In this document: positions 32,565-39,857 of the stretch, piece by piece
Layout: the number at the start of each line of letters is the position of its first letter
How positions within the stretch are numbered: position 1 is the first letter of the stretch
Source: Manganitrophus sp963718695
Lineage (GTDB): Bacteria > Nitrospirota > Nitrospiria > SBBL01 > Manganitrophaceae
NCBI GenBank assembly: GCA_963718695.1
Contig: OY970371.1
Span: forward strand, 4,092,001-4,156,000
DNA length: 64,000 bases
Reading direction: 5' to 3'
Made by a program: the position numbers and the translations under genes
Notes under the pieces: model-generated
Told to the model about the DNA's origin: nothing
The model's database searches: none
What the model saw: only the letters and a program-made list of their open reading frames with translations

Positions 32565-33689
32565 CTATGCTTTCACCAACTCAAACGCGCTGAGCGGGTC
32601 CGCAGTGCCGTTCAAAACGACCTCCACCCGGTGGATTCCCGGATAGTGCTTCCGCGTCGTCATCTCCGTCAGCGAGATCGTCTTTCCAAGCGGGACGGTC
32701 TCTTTTGGAGCAAGCTCGATGGCTTTGAGTTTAAACACCTTCGGGCTGGTTTTCCCGTTCGCCTTCACGAAATGGATACGGAAATCGACCATCACCCGCT
32801 GCCGCCGTGAATCCTTGTTCACCACTTCAAAGCCGATTCTAACCGAGCCCCCTACACGGGGGCGTTTCGGCGTGATGATGGCGTTTCGGATCGCCACGTT
32901 GGCCTTCTTGCCAAAGCCCAGAAAGCCGAGCGCGCCCGGCTCGCCCCGTTTGATCGCCGAACGGAGTGCATGGCGGATGAGCCACCGCCGCGCCTCGTTT
33001 GCATCGGTCATCCAGCGCCGGGCGGTTTCCACCAGAAGGGCGGGATGGTCCTTTCCGATGTCGTTCAGGTTGTTGGCCACCGAGCGGCGCACATAAAGCG
33101 CCGGATCATCCTTCAGCAGCTCCAACAGTGCGAGGACCGGGCGCGGATCTTTTTGAAAGGCGCGCAGCCGCGGCGCCCACGGCAGGCGGGGGCGGGTTCC
33201 CTCGGAGACAAGACGGCGGAGGTGGGGACTGGGGTCTTTCGTCCATGTTGCGAGACGGGCGAGCGTCTGCTCGGGGTATCGGACGAGAAAAGGGCGGATG
33301 CTGAACTCGGCGGTAAATCGCTGTGTCAGCTCATATTGGGCTTGCATCGAAAGCTCGAAGTGGTCGAGGCCGAATTCGGCGACGAAGAGAACGTGCGGAA
33401 GATAGAGAAAGGGAGCCATCCCCTGTTCTTCGGTCCGGTCGAGTTTCGGACCGAGGGAAGCGAGCAGGATTTCAACGCTCTTTGCATAATCGTCGGGCAG
33501 GTGACGGCGTAGCGTTTTGGCGATCTGCCGTCCGCGGGGTGTGAGATCGAGCGCTTCGTACCCGTTGAGGACCTCCTTAAGGAAAACGTTTGTGTCAAAG
33601 CGCGGAAAGACCGCCGAGATCATCCCGGCGATGCGCCGGGGGATCTGGGGGCCAAAGTGGTTTTTGAGCGGTTCGGCCACTGTCAGCAC
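32565..33689 (-). CDS. AlkC-like DNA alkylation repair glycosylase
   Basis: The 374-residue product is built of HEAT-like helical repeats up to about residue 260 (for example LATWTKDPSPHLRRLVSEGT and DPALYVRRSVANNLNDIGKD), the AlkC/AlkD fold, followed by a beta-rich C-terminal domain of about 100 residues (RVGGSVRIGFEVVNKDSRRQ onward), which matches the Ig-like domain known in AlkC but absent in AlkD. AlkC excises 3-methyladenine and 3-methylcytosine from DNA without flipping bases. The start is a GTG at 33689 without a strong ribosome binding site. Confidence 0.85.
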   Translation of the reverse strand: MLTVAEPLKNHFGPQIPRRIAGMISAVFPRFDTNVFLKEVLNGYEALDLTPRGRQIAKTLRRHLPDDYAKSVEILLASLGPKLDRTEEQGMAPFLYLPHVLFVAEFGLDHFELSMQAQYELTQRFTAEFSIRPFLVRYPEQTLARLATWTKDPSPHLRRLVSEGTRPRLPWAPRLRAFQKDPRPVLALLELLKDDPALYVRRSVANNLNDIGKDHPALLVETARRWMTDANEARRWLIRHALRSAIKRGEPGALGFLGFGKKANVAIRNAIITPKRPRVGGSVRIGFEVVNKDSRRQRVMVDFRIHFVKANGKTSPKVFKLKAIELAPKETVPLGKTISLTEMTTRKHYPGIHRVEVVLNGTADPLSAFELVKA

Positions 33690-33705
33690 TCCATGCTAAT
33701 GCCGC

Positions 33706-34152
33706 TTATTCTTCATCGAGCGCTTCAAGGTCCGCTAGGTCTTTCTTCCTCCCGATCGCCCCTTTGTTCCGTATGAATTCCTTTTTACCAAGATAGTGTA
33801 CGATCACGTCGCCGTATGTTCCTTTTACCTTTCCACCGGCGGCCTCCCCCCAGGAGAGTCCGGTGAGCGAGGTGACCAGATCGATGCGAACCGGTGCGAC
33901 CCCAAGTTGTACCACCTTATCCGGAGCGTTGAAGTCCTCGATCGTCAGACCGAGGGCGCCAAAGCCAAATTCCTCCAACGCCTTCAGAATACGCTTGGCG
34001 TTCTCTTCGTCGGGGCGGACGAGGATGTCTAGGTCTCCCGTATATCGCGGAGCACCATGAAAAGCAAGCGCGTGCGCGCCGACGACGATGTAGTCAATCT
34101 GCCGAGCGTTGAATAACGCGAGCAGTTCTCTGAAGTCTCGCTGAACCTCCAT
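33706..34152 (-). CDS. Nucleotidyltransferase-fold protein (DUF6036-like)
   Basis: The 148-residue product contains DYIVVGAHALAFHGAPRYTG followed by DLDILVRPDEENAKRI, the nucleotidyltransferase active-site pattern with the two aspartates of DLDI, and a third carboxylate region in VRIDLVTSL. Such proteins are common as the toxin- or antitoxin-like half of two-gene modules. The upstream gene overlaps its start by 59 bases and encodes a small helical protein, which supports a two-component module. GGAG lies 8 bases before the ATG. Confidence 0.8.
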   Translation of the reverse strand: MEVQRDFRELLALFNARQIDYIVVGAHALAFHGAPRYTGDLDILVRPDEENAKRILKALEEFGFGALGLTIEDFNAPDKVVQLGVAPVRIDLVTSLTGLSWGEAAGGKVKGTYGDVIVHYLGKKEFIRNKGAIGRKKDLADLEALDEE

Positions 34153-34282
34153 GGTATTGTCTCCTCAACTGCTCGACCGCAGCGACGCGCTCTTCGGGTG
34201 TTTTGGACAGCCAGTAAATCAGATTTTCTTTGATCTCCGAAAATTCTCCTAAGTTTCCTTTTCGGACCACTTTCTCGATCAC
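34094..34282 (-). CDS. Small helical partner of the nucleotidyltransferase
   Basis: From the GTG at 34282 (AAGGG 7 bases upstream) the product is 62 residues: MIEKVVRKGNLGEFSEIKEN then YWLSKTPEERVAAVEQLRRQ and ARLQRTARVIQRS. This pattern is typical of short proteins encoded just before nucleotidyltransferase genes, and the 59-base overlap with the next gene implies co-translation. A TTG at 34309 is a longer alternative. The stop lies three to four codons from the Dps gene end, but that gene has its own promoter. Function as antitoxin is inference. Confidence 0.7.
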   Translation of the reverse strand: MIEKVVRKGNLGEFSEIKENLIYWLSKTPEERVAAVEQLRRQYHGGSARLQRTARVIQRSAD

Positions 34283-34311
34283 GATGATTCCCTTATGCAA
34301 GGATGACAAAG

Positions 34312-34782
34312 CTATCTCTCGAGGTGGCTTCTCAGCATCCAGGCGGCTTTCTCGTGCGCTTGAATCCGCTGCGTCAATAGATCGGCCGTCGCTTCATCGG
34401 CGGCTTTTTCCGTGGCGGGGAAGGCGGCGCGCGCGGTTCGAACCACCGCCTCTTGACCCTCCACGAGCAGACGGATCATTTCCTCCGCTTTCGGGACACC
34501 GGAGGTTTCTTTGATGGAGCCGAGTCTGGCGAACTCGCTGTATGTGCCGGGGGCGGGGAATCCGAGGGCGCGGATCCGCTCGGCAATCAGATCGACGGCC
34601 AGGGCCAGTTCGTTGTATTGCGTTTCGAAGAGGAGGTGGAGTGTTTGGAACATGGGGCCGGTGACGTTCCAATGAAAATTGTGCGTCGTGAGGTAAAGGG
34701 TGTAGGTGTCGGCGAGCATCTTTGAGAGCCCTTCCGCCACTTTGGCGCGGTCTTCTTCTTTCATACCCATATTGATATCCAT
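34312..34782 (-). CDS. dps: Dps ferritin-like DNA protection protein
   Basis: The 156-residue product has the Dps ferroxidase pattern LTTHNFHWNVTGPMFQTLHL and LFETQYNELALAVDLIAERI, with histidines and acidic residues at the inter-subunit iron site, and the downstream helix QRIQAHEKAAWMLRSHLER. It forms a 12-mer that oxidises and stores iron with hydrogen peroxide and shields DNA. It ends 2-3 bases before the small partner gene frame. A promoter TTGACT-N17-TATACA lies about 61 bases before the start. Confidence 0.93.
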   Translation of the reverse strand: MDINMGMKEEDRAKVAEGLSKMLADTYTLYLTTHNFHWNVTGPMFQTLHLLFETQYNELALAVDLIAERIRALGFPAPGTYSEFARLGSIKETSGVPKAEEMIRLLVEGQEAVVRTARAAFPATEKAADEATADLLTQRIQAHEKAAWMLRSHLER

Positions 34783-34842
34783 GAAGCCCTCCGTGATTGA
34801 GTGGAAGAAATGGGATGTTTTATTTCAAGCGCATGACTTATT

Positions 34843-34871
34843 TGTATATTCCAAATCTTTCGCGGAGTCAA
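34843..34871 (-). promoter_or_regulatory. Promoter of dps
   Basis: Minus-strand TTGACT (34871-34866) and TATACA (34848-34843) with a 17-base spacer. The first nine bases TTGACTCCG are identical to the sugE promoter. Confidence 0.7.
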
Positions 34872-35042
34872 CAGTCATGGGGGGAGGCGGACGAGGGGCT
34901 TAAGGGCGATCGCTTCCAATCGCTCATTGGACGTACGGGAGGGGATAGACCGGCTCACCGGACGCGCTCGAAGAGCCGTTTGCTTTGATCTGTGGATCAT
35001 TCGTCGGAGCGCCTTGAAACAGTCACGCCGCACCGGGAACTC

Positions 35043-35489
35043 TTACGCGGCGCGCGAGCGCGGGACATTCGGCCAAAGGTCCCGTATCTCGGCCGGCAAG
35101 ACATTCTTTATATCTTCGATTTCCCCTTCTGTAATCCGGTTTTCAAGCAACGCGAAGACGGCATGGGCCACCCCCTCGGGATTGATCTCATCCCCTCTGA
35201 ATTGCTGCTCGATGCGGGCCAAGAACTGTTCTCTGTCTCTTATTTTTTGCGGCGTGTGTGTCGGATTCCAACCTTCGTAGTAAAAGCCACGGATCAGCAT
35301 GGGAAGTTGCGCGCCGAGTTGCGCCACCTCTTCCACGGGGAGCCGGTCGCGCAATGCGTGCAGCGTCGATCTTAAGGCGAGATAGGCCTTGTGTTTGTCG
35401 TTCCAGCCGAGCAGATTTCCCAAATGGTTCAGCCAGTGGTTGGTTTTATGTACCGTGGTGTCGAAAACGTCCAGACCCGTCATGCTCAT
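35043..35489 (-). CDS. DUF2267 domain protein
   Basis: The 148-residue helical protein starts FDTTVHKTNHWLNHLGNLLG and continues KAYLALRSTLHALRDRLPVE with AQLGAQLPMLIRGFYYEGWN, the hallmark of DUF2267, then a second helical half (GVAHAVFALLENRITEGEIE). The family is frequent in stress regulons and next to Usp and Hsp20 genes but has no assigned role. GGAGG lies ahead of the ATG. Its promoter region matches that of the 121-residue protein at 28515. Confidence 0.88.
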   Translation of the reverse strand: MSMTGLDVFDTTVHKTNHWLNHLGNLLGWNDKHKAYLALRSTLHALRDRLPVEEVAQLGAQLPMLIRGFYYEGWNPTHTPQKIRDREQFLARIEQQFRGDEINPEGVAHAVFALLENRITEGEIEDIKNVLPAEIRDLWPNVPRSRAA

Positions 35490-35514
35490 GGCATTCCCTC
35501 CTTACGAAAAAAAC

Positions 35515-35585
35515 CGCTTGGTTCTGTATAGTCAAACCCTCGCTTCTCAGTCAATAACTGAAAGGAATGAGTCAGAGAGATGACA
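35515..35585 (-). promoter_or_regulatory. Promoter plus upstream element shared with the 121-aa gene
   Basis: Minus strand: TGTCATCTCTC...ACTCATTC upstream block, TTGACT (35554-35549), 18-base spacer containing GAGGGTTTGAC, TATACA (35530-35525) and AGAACCAAGCG. About 58 of 71 positions match 28583-28654. Confidence 0.65.
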
Positions 35586-35769
35586 TTTTTATCTCTGAGG
35601 TTTCAATGACTTGGAACCGAAGTGACTGCCGATGAAGGGAGGTTCGGCTTCGGCAGGCGAACGTTCGAATGTTGAAGGAAAGGGAGGGCAAAAGAAGAGC
35701 GGCGGGTGCGGGACAAGAACGGATGCGCAGGGGGTTAGGGAAGGTCCAATCATGAGAAATGCCAAATAC

Positions 35770-36753
35770 TTATTCCGGCCGAAACGCCTCATGGGCGCTG
35801 CTGACGGAGCCGCCGGGTCTCGGGCCGCCGGCGATCACGAAGATCCGATCGCCGACCGTCGCGGCGCCGAGGCCGTGGCGGGGGGTCGGCATCGGCGGGG
35901 CTGCGTTCCATTTATTGTCGGCGGGGTCGAAGGCATCATGATCGGAGAAGGTCCCTTGAGGGGCCTCGCCTCCGAAGACATGAATTTTACCGTTGAGCAC
36001 CGCGGCGGCGATTCCACTGCGAGGTTTGGGAAGAGGGGCCGCTTCGTTCCAGCGGTCCGCGGCGGGATCATATATATGATGCAAAGCGAGATTTTCGGAG
36101 TAGTCGCTGTTGAAGCGGCCGCCCAGGGCGTGAATCTTTCCATTCACAACCGCCACCGCCAGGTGATCGCGGGGGGTCGGCAGAAGCGCTTTCTTTTCCC
36201 ACTGGTCGGTTTTAGGGTCGTAGACCTCGTTGGCGCCGGTATTCCCCAGTAAGTCAAACGGCCGTGTCGAACCCAACCCGCCGACCGCGTACAGCTTCCC
36301 TTCCCACACGCCGACCCCAAGCGCTCCCCGCGCCGTCGGCATCGGCCGCTTGGCGGTCCATCGGTCGGCTCCAGGATCGTACTCCCAGAGCCCGTTGGAA
36401 GGTTTCCACGACCGGCCCCCCTCCAATCCGCCGGCCACATAAATTTTTCCATTCAATGCCGCCGCCCCGGCATGATGAAGGGCGACCGGCATCGACGCCC
36501 GGGGGATCCATCGGTTGGCGGCCGGATCGTACATCTCGACCCGTGCCGTGATCCCCTCTTTTGTGAAGCCCCCGATTAAATAAATTTTTGCATCGAGGAC
36601 CGCCGCGGAAACCTCCGTGCGGGGCTCGGGCACCGGGGCGCGCATCTCCCAGGCGACCTTCGCCGAGACGGGAGAGACGGAGCGCAGGACGGGAAGGAAG
36701 TAAGCGAGAACGACGGTCGAGAGGATCAACGCCATCAGTCGACGGTTTTTCAT
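35770..36753 (-). CDS. Exported Kelch-repeat protein
   Basis: The 327-residue product has a signal peptide (MKNRRLMALILSTVVLAYFL) and six Kelch repeats by eye, each with the paired glycine and spaced Y/W pattern (AKIYLIGGFTKEG, GKIYVAGGLEGG, GKLYAVGGLGS, GKIHALGGRFNS, GKIHVFGGEAPQG, DRIFVIAGGPRP). It should fold as a six-bladed beta propeller in the periplasm or outside. Its ATG directly follows the TAG stop of the WYL-like gene, so the two form an operon. Ligand unknown. Confidence 0.88.
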   Translation of the reverse strand: MKNRRLMALILSTVVLAYFLPVLRSVSPVSAKVAWEMRAPVPEPRTEVSAAVLDAKIYLIGGFTKEGITARVEMYDPAANRWIPRASMPVALHHAGAAALNGKIYVAGGLEGGRSWKPSNGLWEYDPGADRWTAKRPMPTARGALGVGVWEGKLYAVGGLGSTRPFDLLGNTGANEVYDPKTDQWEKKALLPTPRDHLAVAVVNGKIHALGGRFNSDYSENLALHHIYDPAADRWNEAAPLPKPRSGIAAAVLNGKIHVFGGEAPQGTFSDHDAFDPADNKWNAAPPMPTPRHGLGAATVGDRIFVIAGGPRPGGSVSSAHEAFRPE

Positions 36754-37104
36754 CTAAGCGGCCTTGGCCCAGTCCCGGGGGATGCACCAGCGGGGTTGCG
36801 CGCGGGAGAGATCGACATAGTCGGCGGGATTGAACGGATGGTCGGTTACCTGCAAGGAGAGAATCCGGTCGATGAGGAATTGGCGATGGGTCTGCTCCCG
36901 ATCCTCCCACCATCCGAAGTCGAGCCGATGGCCGAAGAGGTACTCGACCCGCTTTCCCTCGGGGCGGATCTTCACCAGGATATCGAGCGGGACGATCTCG
37001 TGTCCCACGATCTGTCCCCGCTGTTTAATATAAGAGAGGCGAACCGTCCGGTTCGTCTGGATCGCCTCGGTTACTTTTTGCCAGATTTCAGCGCTATTAA
37101 TCAT
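36754..37104 (-). CDS. WYL-like small protein
   Basis: The 116-residue cytoplasmic protein reads IQTNRTVRLSYIKQRGQIVG, HEIVPLDILVKIRPEGKRVE and FLIDRILSLQVTDHPFNPAD, a pattern similar to the ligand-binding WYL domain without the usual HTH. It may sense a small molecule or nucleic acid. The stop codon abuts the Kelch start. The AT-rich sequence upstream (37105-37150) probably holds its promoter, but I cannot pick one out. Confidence 0.6.
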   Translation of the reverse strand: MINSAEIWQKVTEAIQTNRTVRLSYIKQRGQIVGHEIVPLDILVKIRPEGKRVEYLFGHRLDFGWWEDREQTHRQFLIDRILSLQVTDHPFNPADYVDLSRAQPRWCIPRDWAKAA

Positions 37105-37360
37105 GGTAAGACATTCCCATCAGATCAATACATTATTTTATAATTTTATTCTATTGTTTTATCGGTAAACAAGTCAAAAGGGCATAAGAGGGCCCGTTTA
37201 CAGGAGACAGCATCCGTATTTCGTCATTCCCGCGCAGACGGAAATCGGTTCACTCACTCTTCCGGATGCCGGCGCGGGCAGGATGTCCATGGGACCGATA
37301 CAAACCCAGGCTGGACAGCCGGATTGGAACTGTCTTACAATGGAAACAATTGGAGAGAAA

Positions 37361-38158
37361 ATGGATCTCGGGCTGAGGGGAAAGGTGGCGGTGGTCACCG
37401 GCGGGAGCAAGGGGATCGGCAAGGCGATCGCCCTCGCCCTCGCGGACGAAGGGGCCGAGATCGCTCTGGCTGCGCGCGGAGAAGCAGAACTCTCCCGGAC
37501 GGCGGCGGAGGTCGAGAAAAGAGGGGTCGGCGCGCTGGCGATCCCGGCCGATCTGACAAAACCGGACGGACCCCGGCAATTGGTCAAAAAGACACTTAAG
37601 CGTTTCGGACGGATCGATCTGCTGATCAACAACCTCGGCGGGCCGCTCCATTTTAAGAACTTCCTCGACCTGACCGATGCAGAGTGGGAAGCGACGTTCC
37701 AACTTGATCTCATGGCCGCGGTGCGGAGCTGCCGCGAGGCGATCCCTCCGATGCAGCGGCAGGGGGGAGGCCGGATCATCAATATCGCTTCGATGTCCGG
37801 AATTGAGATGGAGGAGAAATTTCCCGACTACCGCGTCGGCAAGGCGGCATTGATCGCGCTGGGGAAGTATCTCTCGGTCGAGTTTGCCGCGGATAAGATC
37901 ATCGTCAACACCGTCTGTCCGGGGGCGGTCTGGACCCCCTCGTGGGAGTACGAAGCCTCCGTGCTGGCGGAGCGGATGGGAAAACCGGCGAATGAGGTCG
38001 AGAAGATGCTCAAGGGCGAAACCGGCGCCGCCATCCCGCTGGGGATGGGAAGCCCGGAAGAGGTGGCCCGGCTGGTCGTCTTCCTCGCCTCGCCGAACGT
38101 CACCTGGATGACCGGCTCTACAATCCGGATCGACGGCGGCGCAGCGAAAAGCCCGTAA
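37361..38158 (+). CDS. Short-chain dehydrogenase/reductase
   Basis: From the ATG at 37361 (GGAGAG 5 bases upstream) the 265-residue SDR reads VAVVTGGSKGIGKAIALALA, the LLINNLGG motif, catalytic serine in INIASMSG and tyrosine-lysine in DYRVGKAALIALGKYL, ending MTGSTIRIDGGA. The longer frame from 37283 adds a non-family N-terminus. The gene is read divergently from the WYL-Kelch operon and is followed by the ferredoxin gene 158 bases later. The 256-base gap upstream contains a GTCATTCCCG REP-like stretch near 37222. Substrate unknown. Confidence 0.88.
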   Translation: MDLGLRGKVAVVTGGSKGIGKAIALALADEGAEIALAARGEAELSRTAAEVEKRGVGALAIPADLTKPDGPRQLVKKTLKRFGRIDLLINNLGGPLHFKNFLDLTDAEWEATFQLDLMAAVRSCREAIPPMQRQGGGRIINIASMSGIEMEEKFPDYRVGKAALIALGKYLSVEFAADKIIVNTVCPGAVWTPSWEYEASVLAERMGKPANEVEKMLKGETGAAIPLGMGSPEEVARLVVFLASPNVTWMTGSTIRIDGGAAKSP

Positions 38159-38316
38159 GGCGACAAAGAAGGTAACGGGAGGCGTAAGGGGTAAGATCCA
38201 GAGCCGTTCATCTTTAACCCCTCGCGCCTCACGTGTTTTTCTTGAAGAGAGCCGTCTCCCTGTGATAAAACTAGGGATCTTTTTCAAACGATCCCTCACA
38301 GAACAAAGGAGACGCT

Positions 38317-38643
38317 ATGCCGAAGCCGAAATATCATATTATCGTTTGTACAACCACCCGTGCTCCTGGAAATCCCCGCGGGTCGTGCGGTGAGAAGGGA
38401 AGCAAAGAATTGGTCCCGGCCTTCTTTTCAGAGATGGAAAGGCGGGAGCTCTTTGGACAAATTTTAGTCACCGAGTCGAGCTGTTTGGGTCCCTGCCCGA
38501 TCGGTGCAACCGTCGTTGTCTACCCCGACGGCACCTGGTATAAAGGGGTGAAACCGGCCGATGTCGCCGAGATTATGGAAGAGCATATCTCGAACGGTCG
38601 GCCGGTGAAGCGCCTTGCAATTCCGGAAGAGATGTGGGGGTAG
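38317..38643 (+). CDS. Thioredoxin-like [2Fe-2S] ferredoxin
   Basis: The 108-residue product has the cysteine pattern of thioredoxin-fold ferredoxins: Cys11 (HIIVCTTTR), Cys24 (GSCGEKG), Cys56 and Cys60 (SSCLGPCPIGATVVVYPDG). The strand after the last cysteines (WYKGVKPADVAEIMEEHI) is family-typical. It is a soluble electron carrier resembling Shethna-type and NuoE-related ferredoxins. An AAAGGAG ribosome binding site precedes the ATG. The YihY gene follows 15 bases downstream, so they may be co-transcribed. Confidence 0.9.
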   Translation: MPKPKYHIIVCTTTRAPGNPRGSCGEKGSKELVPAFFSEMERRELFGQILVTESSCLGPCPIGATVVVYPDGTWYKGVKPADVAEIMEEHISNGRPVKRLAIPEEMWG

Positions 38644-38658
38644 CTTTTAGGATTTGAT

Positions 38659-39747
38659 TTGGAAGCCAAAGGAAACGATCAGGACCGGCCCACCTGGCGG
38701 GAACGCTTCCGCCGGTGGGCGCTCGGGAACCTCACCCTCCGCCAGCTTGCGGCCAACGTCTGGAAACAGCTCAACGAAGACGATATCTTTTCCGTGGCCG
38801 CCGAGCTCGCTTATTTTTCTCTCTTCGCCCTTTTTCCCCTCCTTCTTTTTCTCGTGACGTTGATCGGTTACCTGCCGGTTGAGAACCTCTATAACGAGAT
38901 CCTCGGCTACCTTCAGCGGGTTCTGCCGGCCGAGGCGATGACGCTGGTCCAGGAGACCCTCGATCAGATCGTTCGGGAACAGCGCGGCGGGCTTCTCTCG
39001 ATCGGGCTGATCGTCACCCTCTGGGCTGCCTCGCGGGGGATGGCCGCCATGATCTCCGTCCTGAACAAGGCCTATGGCGTGAAAGAGGGGCGTCCCTGGT
39101 GGAAGGTTCAGGCAACGGCGCTGGTGCTCACCATTTCCCTCTCTGTTTTCATCATCTTCTCGGCGGTGTTGATGATCTTCGGCGGCGCCATCGGGGAGTG
39201 GCTCGCCGAGGCGACCGGACTGGGAACCCCCTTCCTGGTCGGCTGGAATCTCCTTCGGCTTCTTCTCGCCACGATGATTATGATTACGGTGGTGGCGGCC
39301 ATTTACTACTTCGGGCCCGATGTCGAGCAGGAGTGGCGATGGGTCACCCCCGGATCGGTCCTCGCCGTCCTCGGCTGGATCGCCGTCTCGCTCGCTTTCT
39401 CTTATTATGTCAGCCATTTCGGGAACTACAACAAAACCTATGGGGCCATTGGGGCCGTGATCATCCTGCTCACCTGGATGTACCTGAGCGGGTTGATGAT
39501 TCTCTTGGGGGCGGAGATCAACTCCGAAATCGAGCGATCGCTCCCGGAGGGAAAGAGCAACGGCGAGAAACGGCTGGCCCACAAGCATCCGGAAGATCTT
39601 CTCCTCCAGGCCCGCTCCAAAGTTCCGGTCAAAGGAAGGGTGCGGAAATGGATCTTCTCCCCCTGGTCGCTCGGCGGCCTCGCCGCCCTCTCCGCCACCA
39701 CGTTTTATCTCTTCCGGCGCCGCCGCCGCTCTTCAGAAGCAGGATAG
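38659..39747 (+). CDS. YihY/BrkB-family membrane protein
   Basis: The product (362 residues from a TTG at 38659, AGGA 7 bases upstream) has about six membrane spans and the family's features: AELAYFSLFALFPLLLFLVT, LIVTLWAASRGMAAMISVLN, YGPDVEQEWRWVTPGSVLA and YGAIGAVIILLTWMYLSGLM. The last 60 residues are basic and contain an extra hydrophobic segment (WSLGGLAALSATTFYLF). The former RNase BN label is wrong for this family; its actual role is probably envelope-related and unknown. Confidence 0.86.
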   Translation: MEAKGNDQDRPTWRERFRRWALGNLTLRQLAANVWKQLNEDDIFSVAAELAYFSLFALFPLLLFLVTLIGYLPVENLYNEILGYLQRVLPAEAMTLVQETLDQIVREQRGGLLSIGLIVTLWAASRGMAAMISVLNKAYGVKEGRPWWKVQATALVLTISLSVFIIFSAVLMIFGGAIGEWLAEATGLGTPFLVGWNLLRLLLATMIMITVVAAIYYFGPDVEQEWRWVTPGSVLAVLGWIAVSLAFSYYVSHFGNYNKTYGAIGAVIILLTWMYLSGLMILLGAEINSEIERSLPEGKSNGEKRLAHKHPEDLLLQARSKVPVKGRVRKWIFSPWSLGGLAALSATTFYLFRRRRRSSEAG

Positions 39748-39841
39748 AAATAATTAAGAATGAGGAATCTGGGAATTCGGAAGCAGAAGTGATAAACTTC
39801 TTCCCTTAAGATTCCCTATTTTTCATTCCGCATTATTTCTT
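39746..39841. repeat. Imperfect palindrome, AGAAATAATTAAGAATG type
   Basis: The left part AGAAATAATTAAGAATGAGG and the right part ending ATTATTTCTT form an imperfect hairpin about 40 bases per arm with inner CAGAAGT...ACTTC-like symmetry. The element fills the gap between yihY and the exporter gene and shares AATTAAGAATGAGGAAT-like sequence with the palindrome at 45849-46665. Confidence 0.55.
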
Positions 39842-39857
39842 TAAGAAAGGATCGATC

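Noticed and set aside
35632..36252. 206-codon plus-strand frame before and over the Kelch gene
   Set aside because: Mostly antisense to the Kelch gene; the upstream part is glycine- and arginine-rich without features.
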